Origin: Adineta vaga
Lineage: Eukaryota; Rotifera
DNA length: 64,000 bases
Reading direction: 5' to 3'
Assembly: GCA_021613535.1 (NCBI GenBank)
Contig: CP075492.1
Coordinates: forward strand, 15,624,001-15,688,000
Below the pieces are notes generated by a model that saw only the letters and a program-made list of their open reading frames with translations, was not told where the DNA came from and searched no databases. Of this stretch, positions 44,301-54,383 are shown piece by piece; positions within the stretch are counted from its first letter, which is position 1, and every line of letters starts with the position of its first letter. The translations under genes and the position numbers were made by a program.

Positions 44301-47300
44301 ATGGCCATAAACCATTAACATTTGATATTCCTTGCGGAGCTGAACCCAAACCGGCTTCGTCAAGAATTTCATTTAATTTCAAAGCAGCAAAATGGTCAAA
44401 GTTTAGGTGCAAGTTAGATCAACAACTGATGCTGTGGAAAAATGATCATCATTTAGATTCAACAGCAGACATAGAAGAATATACATCATTCATTACCACT
44501 AGTATACTAGAAGCAACAAAAGAAGCCGTTCCACAAACAAAGCAGATGATCCGAACGTATACACCAAGTGAAGTATCGATAAGCCTGATAAAACAAAAAC
44601 ATCAAGCATATCGAAAATGGAAGAAGACTGGAAACAACTTAGATAAACATCTATATTACAATTCCAAAGTCTTGCTTACAAATTCACTTAGAAACGACAG
44701 AAGAAATAACTTCAACAAGTTAATGTCATCTTTATGCCATAAGAAAATGTATTCGGACAAAGTTTGGCTGACGGTGCGCAAGTTCCACAACAAAAGGATC
44801 AAGCAAACCTACGCCAACATCATGAAATACAACAATACAACTGCAACATCAGACAAGGAGAAAGCAGACTTATTTGCAGATTACTTCGAAAATGAAGTCT
44901 ACTCTCACACTGCTGATACGTTGCCACTTCATGATCAAGTAACACGCCAAGCAAACAAAGTCAAAAGTAAAACTATAACCTCTTCAAACACACCAAAGTG
45001 GAAGCAAATCAAAGAAAAAGAAGTCAAAAATCATATAAGACAACTTAGAAATAGCTCCACTGGTCCAGACAACATTCATAACCGATGTTTGAAGAATCAT
45101 TCAAAATTACTGGTACAGCATCTAACAAATCTGTTTAATGCAATTTTGAAACAAGGTTATATTCCAGCAATGTGGAAAAAGGCTAATATTATTCTTCTAT
45201 TAAAGCCAAAGAAAGACAAACAACAACCGTCTAGCTATCGACCGATTAGTCTCCTTAGTTGCTTAGGCAAACTATTGGAGAAAATAATCAAACAACGTTT
45301 AATGCTCGAACTTGAACGACGAAACATCTTACCACAACATCAAGCCGGATTTAGACCAGGTAAAAGCACTATATACAACATCGTGCGATTAGAAAGATAC
45401 GCTGCAGGACAACTTAGACGACCACGTCGACGACGTCACTCAGCTGTCATTCTTTTCGACATCAAAGCCGCATTTGATTCGGTATGGCACGATGGTTTGA
45501 TATACAAGCTTAATGATCTACGTCTTCCCTGTTTCATCATCAACTATCTGATCTCATTCTTAAGCAATAGAACGGCTACAATTGAAATCGAAAATATATT
45601 ATCACGTCCGTTTAATCTGAAGAGCGGTACACCACAAGGATCTCCGTTATCACCATTACTTTATATTATGTATACGGCAGATTCGATGAATGGAATACCA
45701 ACTCATACAGAACATGGGTTGTTCGCCGACGACACTGCATTATGGACATCTGGCAACACCTTAACAAATCTTAACACCAGATTACAACAATCCATAGATG
45801 CATTCGAAAGTTGGTGCAAGTCATGGAAATTAAAACTTCAACCAACTAAGACAGAGCTGATACACTTCAGCATACATCCAAGAAAACACTACAAGAATCC
45901 AGTGAAAGTTAAAGTTGAAGACACCATCATCAAACCACTGGACTCCACACGTTACTTGGGTGTAATTATAGATAAAAGATTAAAATGGCGAGCACATCTC
46001 GAACATATTGAAAGCAAGATTGCTCCTCGGATCGGTCTACTTCGATATCTTTCGAGAACAGCATATGAACCCAACAACAAGACGATGATAAATATTTTCA
46101 AATCAATTGTACGCACAGTTATCATTTATGGACATCCTATTCTCCTTACTGCTGATCAAAAAGTATGGGACCGTTTACAAATCATGCAGAATAAAGCAAT
46201 TAGAGCTGCACTCGGACTACCCATATATACATCTGTCAAATATATCCACAAGATCAGCAACATTCCAAAAATCAAAGATTATGCAATAGGACTACTCAAA
46301 CATACACTTCAAAAGGCAACAACAAACAACGACATTACACTGAAGAATCATCTACAATGCATCTTAGACAAAATTTAAAAAAAGAAATCACCAACCATTA
46401 CATATAATAGTAACATCGAGAGAATAGACTATTCTTGTGTCAGTCGAATCGATGTAAAAAACGATATATCGCAATCAAATATACTATTCAGCTACTTCGT
46501 TTAACTCGTTCGTATACAAAATAAGAAGTCGATTCAATCTATATGCTGTATCGTTCTTTCGTTCTATTCAGTTATTTATTGATCGCATTCTTATATATAA
46601 TATAACATCGAGCCAATCTTTAAACCGATCCATGTATACAGCAAATTCTTTTACTCGTTCTTATATACAATATGATATCGAGTCAACGTCTTGGCTGATC
46701 CTTACAATATCCAGTAAATTCCTTGCTCGTTCTTACATACAATATGATGTCGAGTCAACGTCTTTGCTGATCCCTACAATATCCAGTAAATTCTTTGCTC
46801 GTTCTTATATACAATATGATATCGAGTCAACGTCTTGGCTGATCCTTACAATATCCAGTAAATTCTTTGCTCGTTCTTATATGCAATATGAAATCGAGTC
46901 AATATATTTGCTGATTTAAAACATGTCACATACAATCCAGCTTCTTTTCTCTTCCTGTCCAATCTATCCATATAGTACCACTATATCTTCTGTTTTCTGT
47001 TTTCTTTTCCTTTTTCTTCTACCACATATGTAAGACTTTACACGCGTCACTCCATCTACACTCACTATTGGCATATAAAATTTTTCTCGTTCTTATTACT
47101 ATTTCATGGACAAAAGACATATGTCATGTGTCCTTTTTTTTTTTCTCTACTCCAGCTTATGTAGAAGTACAATACCATCCGTTGACTTTATGTTACAGTG
47201 TTGTCTTTTTTACAATAAAGCTTTGTTACCAAAAAAAAAAAAAAAAAAAAAATCATTCATTCATTATAGATATACGTCGTGATGTTCAAGAAATATTCAA

Positions 47301-48165
47301 AATGACACCACGTGAAAAACAAGTGTTGATGTTTAGTGGAAATTTAAGTATAGAAACTCGATCGATATGTAAGAAATTCATGCAAGATGTAAGATAGAAG
47401 CAGTTTTTCATTCAGAATATCTTATTGTATATATTCATAGCCAATGAAAATTTATATGGATAATGACATGAAATTAATAAATCATGTAAGTTGAGTTCTT
47501 CTAGCTAATGTGATTAGACATTCAAAGAATATTTAAGCGAAAATCTACTTTTCTTTCCTTGTCAAACTAGAATCTTCGTCAATATTATGTAAAATTACAT
47601 GAACATGAAAAAACTCAAATATTAATTGATTTACTTCATAAATTCAAATATAAACGAGTGATTATTTTCGTTCAATCAATGTCACATTGTATGAATTTAT
47701 ATAAATCATTAAATGATCAAAAGTTTCCTGTTATCGAAATCCATTCGGGAATGACACAAGAAGAACGGTTTGTTGATTTTAGTTGCAATGGAAAGAAAAT
47801 AGATAAATCATTTTTTCATCTAGTTTAACAAGTTATACGCAATTTAAAGAATTTGAAATATCTATACTTGTTACAACAGATCTATTTGGCCGAGTTACGA
47901 ATAGTAATCCTATTGATATCGTATTTCATTATGATATGCCAGAGAATACGGATATATATCATTGTCGAGTATGTGCAGCAATAATATATCTAACTTATGA
48001 AAATGTATGTTATTTTAGATTGCCCATGGTAAACCTTCCGATGGGAAAGGTTTAATTATCACATTTGTTGCAAATGAAAGTGATACATCAATGCTCGATA
48101 AAGTTCAAAATTATTTTAGATTACCAATTACTGAAATGCCTGCTGAATTGGATGTTACTGTATAG
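41329..48165 (+). CDS. UAP56/DDX39-like DEAD-box paralogue with degenerate motifs
   Basis: Eight exons: 41329-41470, 41522-41649, 41706-41982, 47270-47388, 47441-47485, 47571-47767, 47824-47968, 48019-48165. All phases close and give 399 residues, near the usual 430. Walker A (AKSGMGKT), HTRELAF and TPGRIL are intact. Motif II, DECD in UAP56, is DSCD; motif III SAT is SGN; motif V GRGMD is GRVTN; motif VI HRxxRxGR is replaced by [14 protein letters not shown]. The parent acts in mRNA splicing and export; this copy should not hydrolyse ATP or unwind RNA. An open frame with selective motif loss suggests a pseudo-helicase or early decay. Intron 3 (41983-47269) swallowed a whole retrotransposon; its original ends, GTAAAA and TTATAG, survive. 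Introns 1 and 6 use weak GTTTCA/GTTTGT donors. Confidence 0.82.
42238..43695 (+). CDS. LINE ORF1: zinc-knuckle nucleic-acid-binding protein
   Basis: Of 485 residues, the N-terminus is basic and glutamine-rich; the middle ([20 protein letters not shown]... VEVTEVIRL-type folds) resembles the RRM-like part of LINE gag proteins. Residues 234-290 contain three CCHC knuckles ([42 protein letters not shown]). A Thr/Ser/Lys-rich tail follows. The protein should coat element RNA. I chose ATG 42238 because the frame upstream begins without an ATG. The stop overlaps the ORF2 start as ATGCTTAG, suggesting coupled re-initiation. Confidence 0.85.
   Translation: MPSKRGRGGGGQQRRYHSVDNQQRAITTQRKQGPQSSQSIQSPQRTTQDGKAGPYALKSSQPTFSIAPLILEGVNLNKLQLNDILKQHLAEVNIHDIQLGRNGIFTLYARDVKSFNNILNDFSSILSSNGQPSATVYVPRSIQRIKDTEKIAFVKRVDLELPNDRITETLKNVGLEVTEVIRLTSKDGKTPTRTVKISFSDATNRNIFVQTGLQVDCMHFTAEPATQNSKPVQCYICLKYNHVAKYCKTKQQVCSRCGENHSNDKCTVTDDAVKCYNCKGNHIATSKECSHYREQEKKMQNMVNQYATTSKQVTQAPSIYNTHDFPPLSQFNQTQKQLLTDNLFDDIINALTSKMETIIEKTTNRLFKALHQKIKKIEKSFGLLDRNNEEKYILTDSDSDSNEQSQAVKIIKPKPKKQQSEADKSSTTENVISNKPTMPSTPTTSKDAQNKKEGSNTNKRALSSNNSPDASINDKKTLKTSSNDA
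43688..46378 (+). CDS. LINE ORF2: endonuclease-reverse transcriptase
   Basis: The 896-residue frame starts with an APE-type endonuclease (residues about 1-215; [46 protein letters not shown]). After a linker comes the reverse transcriptase (about 450-730): [56 protein letters not shown] and FADD at 679-682, with both catalytic aspartates present. The C-terminus holds [12 protein letters not shown] and ends with no RNase H. The order and motifs fit the jockey/CR1 group. It nicks the target and copies the element RNA at the nick. Confidence 0.9.
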   Translation: MLSLCHININSITKHKDELLARFSKYDIISVNETNLKSERPFTLFGYNIFRNDRIGQAGGGVLLAVKQHIKCQEVLNKTTCKNEAIAVEIRTKSFKSILISSIYVPPKAKIDINLFHELYNVNNNCIIMGDLNATLYNMGSQQANARGRQLQELFKDGLIDCVDDDSPTFEKNDYEVKLDWILASQPLLSFISNVETHPTIGALNGHKPLTFDIPCGAEPKPASSRISFNFKAAKWSKFRCKLDQQLMLWKNDHHLDSTADIEEYTSFITTSILEATKEAVPQTKQMIRTYTPSEVSISLIKQKHQAYRKWKKTGNNLDKHLYYNSKVLLTNSLRNDRRNNFNKLMSSLCHKKMYSDKVWLTVRKFHNKRIKQTYANIMKYNNTTATSDKEKADLFADYFENEVYSHTADTLPLHDQVTRQANKVKSKTITSSNTPKWKQIKEKEVKNHIRQLRNSSTGPDNIHNRCLKNHSKLLVQHLTNLFNAILKQGYIPAMWKKANIILLLKPKKDKQQPSSYRPISLLSCLGKLLEKIIKQRLMLELERRNILPQHQAGFRPGKSTIYNIVRLERYAAGQLRRPRRRRHSAVILFDIKAAFDSVWHDGLIYKLNDLRLPCFIINYLISFLSNRTATIEIENILSRPFNLKSGTPQGSPLSPLLYIMYTADSMNGIPTHTEHGLFADDTALWTSGNTLTNLNTRLQQSIDAFESWCKSWKLKLQPTKTELIHFSIHPRKHYKNPVKVKVEDTIIKPLDSTRYLGVIIDKRLKWRAHLEHIESKIAPRIGLLRYLSRTAYEPNNKTMINIFKSIVRTVIIYGHPILLTADQKVWDRLQIMQNKAIRAALGLPIYTSVKYIHKISNIPKIKDYAIGLLKHTLQKATTNNDITLKNHLQCILDKI
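46650..46920 (+). repeat. 72-bp tandem repeats in the LINE 3' UTR
   Basis: Nearly four units with landmarks TATACAATATGATATCGAG, TCAACGTCTTGGCTGATCC and AATATCCAGTAAATTC. Because 72 is a multiple of three they create an open frame with a 24-residue period, which is a by-product and not a gene. The last unit is diverged and is present at the 5' limit of the truncated copy at 29102-29458. Confidence 0.85.
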
Positions 48166-48658
48166 ATAACTGTTCTCTCTATTCGTATAACCACAAACGA
48201 AAGAGAGAATATCAGTATTCTTCAACCATATTGTCTTTTTCTTACATTGCTTGTAACTAAATAAAAGAATTCTTTTTTTAATCAGTTTTGCAATTCTCCC
48301 GTATTAACGTCATTTAATGTTCTGTGCGATCGTTATTGTTTGACGTGAATGAGATGAAAACATCGGTAGTATGAAGCAAGCTGTAAAAGCACAAGCTACA
48401 GCCATGATAAATCCTCTGTATGGCGTAAATAACATGAAAATTATGTTTGTTCCTCAGTATCATTTAAAAACATTTCTATCGAAGAACGCAGCTAGAAAGT
48501 GTAAAACAATACTTTCTGAGATTTGTTGATAAATAACATCTGCCAGTTTTATTCGAGGGACAGAACATTTTCATCAGAGTTGTATTATTATTCACAAGAG
48601 CTGTTGTATATCTCATCACATGGTCACAAACACAAATCAATCGGGCACATCTCCATCG
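48166..48658. other. Intergenic, nothing recognised
   Basis: Between the helicase-like stop and the first exon of the Kelch gene. AATAAA at about 48261 probably serves the helicase-like 3' end. Confidence 0.45.
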
Positions 48659-50315
48659 ATGACATTGTAATATTCTCATTCATTATTTCATATGTCAGAA
48701 AGCTGAACTAGAAAACTTTGTTTTAGACGAGGAATCACTGGAAAGAAACGATTGTTGTGGATTTGTGTCGGTGTCATTGTAATAATTGCAGCAGTGGTCA
48801 TTCCAGTAACCATTGTTGTAACAAAAAAGGAGAAAAGCGTAACACCAGACACATCTACAACAACAACAACAACAACAACAACAACAGTGGTCACATCCAC
48901 AGTAACACTAAAAACAACAGACACTACACTGATGACCAATGCATCCTCGGTACAAAGTAAGCAAAGACTTTATTCATGACTTGAAGGATAAGATTTAAGC
49001 AGAAATATTCGTGTAAGACTAATTGTCTCCACTTTACATTCACATTTACCTAAACTTAATGACTTGAAAACGGAAGAGAAAATAAAAAGTAATTTTCATC
49101 TTTTGTGAATATTGTTTCTATATTTTCAGAATGGACACGTATAAATAACATGATCTATTCGCGACAATTTCATACAGCATCACTTTTACAAGACGGTACT
49201 GTGCTAATCGCTGGCGGTTTCAGCGGGTTTGACTTAGTGAGTGCATCTGAATTGTACGATCCGCAAACACGAAACTGGACGCTCACTGGCTCAATAAAGG
49301 AGAAACGATACCAATATACAGCGTCTGTACTACATGATGGGAAAGTATTAGTGACTGGTGGGCGTAATGAAATAGACTGTACAAACAGTTGCGAGTTGTA
49401 CGATCCCCAAACTCGAAAATGGACAATGACAGGTAGCATGCATAGTAGCAAGTGTGGACATACAGCATCTGTATTGTTCAATGGAAAAGTTTTAGTTGTC
49501 GATACAGGAACAAATAGGTAATTGAATACGAGTTTAACGAGAAATCGAAACTTTTCTCTAAAAGTATACCGATATGACTATCAAGTCGTTTTGTTCTATC
49601 TATTTTTTAATTATCGTATATGATCATCATGCACATTGTATTTTTCAAATCGTGTTAAATTCCATATTAAATCTTTCTATCATCACTCTAATCATTCTGT
49701 TAATTGTTTCTCGTTGCTTATAGTGCTGAATTATATGATCCATCAAATGGAACATGGACAATGACTGATAGTATGATGTATGCACGAAATTATCATCAGG
49801 CATCTGTGTTATTGGATGGTAAAGTGATGATAAGTGGTGGAGTCAATGAAGGTCAGGATTTATATGGTGTTGAATTGTATGATCCATTAACTGAAAAATG
49901 GACAACTACAGGTAGTATGCATTTCGAACGATATATGCACACAACAACAGTGTTACAAAATGGAAAAGTGTTAGCTGTTGGGGGAACTGATGATAATTTC
50001 AATGGTGCTGAACTATATGATTCAATAACTGGTAATTGGACAGTTACGAGTAGTTTAAAGGTTCCTAGACGGTATCACACTGCTACTTTACTTACCAATG
50101 GAAAGATATTAGTAACTGGTGGGCTTAAAAAGTTTCACACATCCCTGAAGGATGCTGAAGTATACGATCCATCAACTGAAACCTGGTCCACAATTGAAAG
50201 CATGTCTTGTGAAAGACATCGACATCAGGCTACAACATTAGTCGATGGGCAAATATTAATCACTGGTGAAACCGAATACTCTACTCGATCATGCAGCGCA
50301 GAACTCTACCATTGA
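48659..50315 (+). CDS. Membrane-anchored Kelch-repeat ectodomain protein
   Basis: Four exons (48659-48666, 48727-48956, 49130-49517, 49724-50315) give 405 residues; the 8-nt first exon (ATGACATT) is the least certain part. A short basic start (GKKR) precedes a membrane helix (LLWICVGVIVIIAAVVIPVTIVV, shown in parts), making a type II protein. A threonine stalk follows, then about six Kelch-like repeats of about 48 residues with the pattern HTASVLxDGKVLVTGG...ELYDPxTxxWTxTGSM. Introns are 60, 173 and 206 nt; the one between stalk and Kelch is phase 1. The propeller exon starts K-W-T, matching K-W-I in the gene at 50900-52872, which points the opposite way: the two are convergent paralogues sharing the Kelch module. 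Ligand unknown. Confidence 0.78.
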
Positions 50316-50899
50316 TAACAAACTATACAATATGAACCAAATTTTCTTTTCCTTTTTTTCTTGTGCAGAACATATCTTCATCATATATATGCTTTTAAAT
50401 ATAAAAACGTCATTTAATCAATAGACTGTAATCTTTAGTGGAATTCTCATTTATAGAGCCTTATGCAAGAAATCATTCAAAGAATAACAAATATATATAT
50501 TAGTACTTTTTTTAGAGATGATCTTCATACGATATAAATTAATAGGTCATTGAAATGACTCTACCTAATAATCATCATTGTTAAGTATCTCATCTGTATA
50601 ATATTATTGATTTGAAGAATAGTAGTGATCAAATGTTGCAAAATAAAATAGCATACATATATTTTTTAAGAGATCATGCTATGTTATAATTATTTAAATA
50701 AAACGAAATGTTATTATTTCGACTAAATAAATGAATGGAATGGAATGTTGATGAACGTATCCTTTTGATTGAAAGAGAAAACAATATTTCATTGATTATA
50801 TATGATTAATGATATAATTATTTAAGAAGAAAAGTATTTGTGAGTAAATAGTATGATTGAAATGAGAAAATAAAGAGGTTTTTGTTTTGTTGATTTTAA
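50316..50899. other. Spacer between two convergent Kelch genes
   Basis: AT-rich, shared 3' flank; contains AATAAA-type signals on both strands (for example near 50698). No clear hairpin copy here, unlike behind most other genes. Confidence 0.45.
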
Positions 50900-52872
50900 T
50901 TAATAGTACTGTTCAACATTACTAAGAGCACTACCATTATAACCGCCCGTAACTAAAACTGCTCCATTTGCTAATATAGTCGCTGTATGAAGAATTCGAG
51001 GAATAGTCATGTTGCTTATAACTGTCCACAGACCAGTAGACAGATCATATAATTCAGCAGTATTGAGACATGTACCATTCAAGGATCCACCGGTAACTAA
51101 TACTTTTCCACTTGCTAATACACTTGCTGTATGAAATTGTCGTGCAATACTCATATTACTTGTGTGTGTCCAAGTATTTGTTGTGGAATTATATAATTCA
51201 GCACTATTAAGAGAGACACTACCATTAAATCCACCAGTTACTAACACTCTACCGTCGGCTAATAGTGATGCTGTATGGTAAGACCGTGCAACATTCATAT
51301 TTCCTGTACTTGTCCAAGTGCCTGTCGATGGATCAAATAATTCTGCACTATTAACAGCTGAACTACCATTGTATCCACCACTAACTAATATTTTTCCGTT
51401 TCATAACATAGATGCTGTATGCCAATATCGTGCAAGACTCATGCTACCTGTTGCTGTCCATGTGCCTGATGATGAATTATACAACTCTGCACTATTTAGA
51501 AAAGTACTAATGCCACCAAGGCCACCAGTAACTAACACAAAACTATTGGCCAGTACAGATGCTGTATGAGAATATCGTGCTTTATTCATATTTCCTATCG
51601 TTGACCATATTCCAGTAGATGCATCATACAACTCAGCACTGGAGATACTACCGCTGACATCCTTTCCACCAGTGACTAATATTTTACCATTTGCCAGGAG
51701 AGTTGCTGTGTGTTGACTTCGCCCGACATTTATGTTGCCTGTAGTTGTCCAATTATCACTATTAACATTATACAATTCAGTATTATTGAGAGAAACACCA
51801 TTAGTATAATATCCACCAGCAATTAACACGGTTGCATTGGATAATAATGATGCGGTATGATAATATCTTGGACTACTCATGTTTCTCATAGTTATCCATT
51901 CTAAACATAATAGATACATAACAGTTAGTGCTTTTTAGATTATTTTAGCCATCTATAGATTATATGCAAATTATTTTATAGCTTCATTGAATTTTTCCTC
52001 ACTGTGTAATGGATAGAATGATATCTAACGTAAACTTCCTATTTCAATTTCAAAGAACAACTACTCATCGCAAGTCAACAGATGGGTATGATCAATAATA
52101 ACTCTTTCATGTGCTAGAATAAACGATAAAATAACAAATGATAAGTCATAAAGTCATTCTTTAGCATATTAAAGATAATTAAATATATCACTTACTTGGT
52201 GGACCCGAGGTGATAGTTGAAGTCGATATGGATGTTGATGTTGAAGTTGTTTCTTTTGAAAAAATTGAATTTTATATATAATTTAAAAATCACTCAATTT
52301 TTATTTCTGACTTTTCACCTTTTCTTTTCCAACAATACATCCACTGTAATTGCAAATATATTCAAGTGCTATTCAGTCTATTGGAATGCTTTCTCTTGTC
52401 TTTATGTTACTATGCAATTTATTTTAATTAAATTTATGTATATAAGAACAACATTCTTTCTCGCATAGAAACATACTGCGTAGAAAAGTGAATGTATGAA
52501 TAAACGGATACGTTATATTTCTCATCGGAGTATCTTAGTAATGAAAGGATCAGATCATTTCGTGAACTCACTAAACATATTTGCGATTATCGACTGATTT
52601 GTATACAGTACAAGAGAATTGGCACTCAGTTGAAGATCAATTAAACCAGAAGATGATGTTGAAAATAATTGACAGATTTGAGTTGTTGAAAAGTAATTCA
52701 CTGCAGAAATTGAATCAACTGATTTCAACATTTGACAAATACATTGTTGTTGTGTTTGAGAAACTATAGTTTCAGAAATATTTCCAATCAATTTCGCATC
52801 TTGAAGTTTACCAACAATAACACAATCACCACCAATGGAAAATGTTGAGAAAAGAAGAAGTATTGCAAACAT
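50900..52872 (-). pseudogene. Secreted PAN-like/Ser-Thr linker/Kelch protein with internal TGA
   Basis: Three exons, complement(50900-51900, 52196-52252, 52572-52872), with 295- and 319-nt introns, both phase 1. Exon 1 has a signal peptide (FAILLLFSTFSIGGDC) and a small cysteine module (CICQ... ICQLF) akin to those at 35327 and 58857. Exon 2 encodes only a Ser/Thr linker (TTSTSTSISTSTITSGPP). Exon 3 encodes about eight Kelch repeats (HTASVLANGKVLVTGG... LNSAELY). One TGA interrupts exon 3 at 51401-51403, in HTASML-stop-NGKILVSGG, where other repeats have Ala, Ser or Asp. Everything after it is intact for 167 codons. Total 452 codons if read through. A single TGA in an otherwise preserved gene fits a very young pseudogene, a sequence error or readthrough. 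Confidence 0.75.
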
Positions 52873-54383
52873 GTCGGATGTTGCGATGTTTGAAAATGTT
52901 TAAGAAACAATTTCTTTCACTATTCTATGCTTTAATATTTAATCACTAGAGAAAGCTTTCCTGTTGACTGTGTTTCCATCATCATCATCATCATCATCAC
53001 TGGCACAAAAAAGAATCTCGAATAGCAACAGGAGAGAAAATCTTGAAGTAGATTGTTTGCTTCAGTCATATACTAATTGAAGAAAAAAACAGACAGTAAT
53101 TCATTATAGAGAATGCATATCCAATTCCAGGAAAGAACGAATGGTAAAAGAAGAAAATATTTCATCCATAAACTCAGTGAAAAAAGTAAGACGAAGACAA
53201 GGATGATTGATATCATGTATATACTTCTACTCAATCTGTTTAAAGATTGAATTTATATATCCGATCAGAAAAACATTATGAGAATAGAAGGTTGTTATAG
53301 ATTTTGTTTTTAGTATACTTAGCTGCACTCACATGCTCTCAAGATATGTTAATGCGATCAACAGTGAGTTATTGTGGAACTAGCAAATGAGAATTGATGT
53401 GTCAGTTTGTTTAATGCAACCGACTGTTTTTTCATAGTTCTATCTTCGACTATCGGCCAAGGATTATGATAAATAACATAATCAATGAAATGAGTACAAT
53501 CATCTTTACACATTTTAGGATGAATTAAATGAGTTTGCCATAAACAATTTCAATGTCGAATGTAGGAATCAAATGAATATTTGTACTAAATGCTTTCCAT
53601 CTTTTTTGTGATAAAAATATCATTCAAGGAGCCGTTCTATCGATTACCCTAATAAATTAAACGCAAAGAATAAAATGATAATTCGAAGTCTTTTAACTTA
53701 AATTGATATTGAAGTCTCTGCGCTGTGTTTGAAAAACGAATTGGCTCTAATAAACGTATCACAATAATACTTCTTACTGGGTATACCACTTTGCGACGAT
53801 TGAGAAAGCATATCTAGTTCTCTTAGCTTGATATTTCTTAGCGAACCTCCACGTATCCATTCCACGGACATGATAAATCTATCTTGCATTTTTCTTCTTC
53901 TAGTTTTATACAAATACTTTCATTCGATTGTTTCTTTACGCAACAAAATAATTTTTTCATGATAAAATCTCATCAATGCTTATTTATCTGTTTTGCTAAC
54001 CAATAAGAATATATTTTAGATATTTGTAGAAACATAACTATCAAATAGAATCTTTTTGTATAAGATAAAAATTCACCTTGTTTTTAAGCATCATCAGTTG
54101 AAATATCCTTCATTTATGAAGAGTACTTTCACAAATCTGTCAATAAAAATAGAATTCATGGAAGTTTGATAACCTATCAGATATTGACAATTGAAACTCT
54201 ATAAACGCCATCTTCTATCAAGCGATAGCATCAGAGTTCTCTTTTTCTTCTTTCTCTTTGTCTATGTTGTTATTGTTGCGATGACGTAGATCTTAAAATC
54301 AAACTCGGCGTACATTCTGTTTAAAAATATAATATATAAAACAGAGGAAAGAAAAACATTCAGAGTATACTTTTTTCATAACG
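52873..54383. other. Gene-free 1.5 kb, head-to-head upstream regions
   Basis: Holds an ATC trinucleotide microsatellite at about 52978-52999. A minus frame at 53698-53913 is unsupported. The region lies between divergently transcribed genes and presumably carries both promoters; TATATAAA at 54333-54340 is the clear one. Confidence 0.45.
54333..54340 (+). promoter_or_regulatory. TATA box
   Basis: TATATAAA about 44 nt before the ATG at 54384, in the expected place for a short-leader gene. Confidence 0.55.

Larger units (their letters stand above)
42016..47252 (+). mobile_element. Full-length non-LTR retrotransposon (jockey-like LINE)
   Basis: The element lies in the sense direction inside intron 3 of the helicase-like gene. 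It starts at about 42016 with a short 5' UTR (TATTCCGTCTAGTTGAC), has two overlapping intact open frames, a long 3' UTR with 72-bp tandem repeats, AATAAA near 47214 and a 22-nt A-tail ending at 47252. The likely target duplication is the short AATCATT at 42009-42015 and again at the tail junction (47251-47257), so the exact 5' end is uncertain by some bases. Intact frames and a clean A-tail argue for recent activity. A truncated sister copy lies at 29102-29458. No RNase H follows the RT. Confidence 0.9.

Noticed and set aside
46632-46919. 95-residue repetitive frame resembling a tandem-repeat protein
   Set aside because: The 24-residue period is the translation of 72-bp tandem repeats in the LINE 3' UTR, after the ORF2 stop.
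42016-47252. Retrovirus-like or Penelope/Athena element
   Set aside because: There are no LTRs, no GIY-YIG domain and no protease or integrase. APE endonuclease plus RT and an A-tail identify a non-LTR element.
47068-47397. 109-residue frame spanning the LINE tail and host DNA
   Set aside because: It reads through the A-tail into helicase exon 4 by chance; the exon is accounted for by splicing.
48752-48960. Overlapping Asn-rich and Val-rich frames in the Kelch gene
   Set aside because: They are other-frame readings of the ACA-rich threonine stalk, which makes long frames in several phases.
53698-53913. Minus-strand 71-residue frame
   Set aside because: It is charged and has no recognisable motif. 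I could not connect it to other exons by splice phase.
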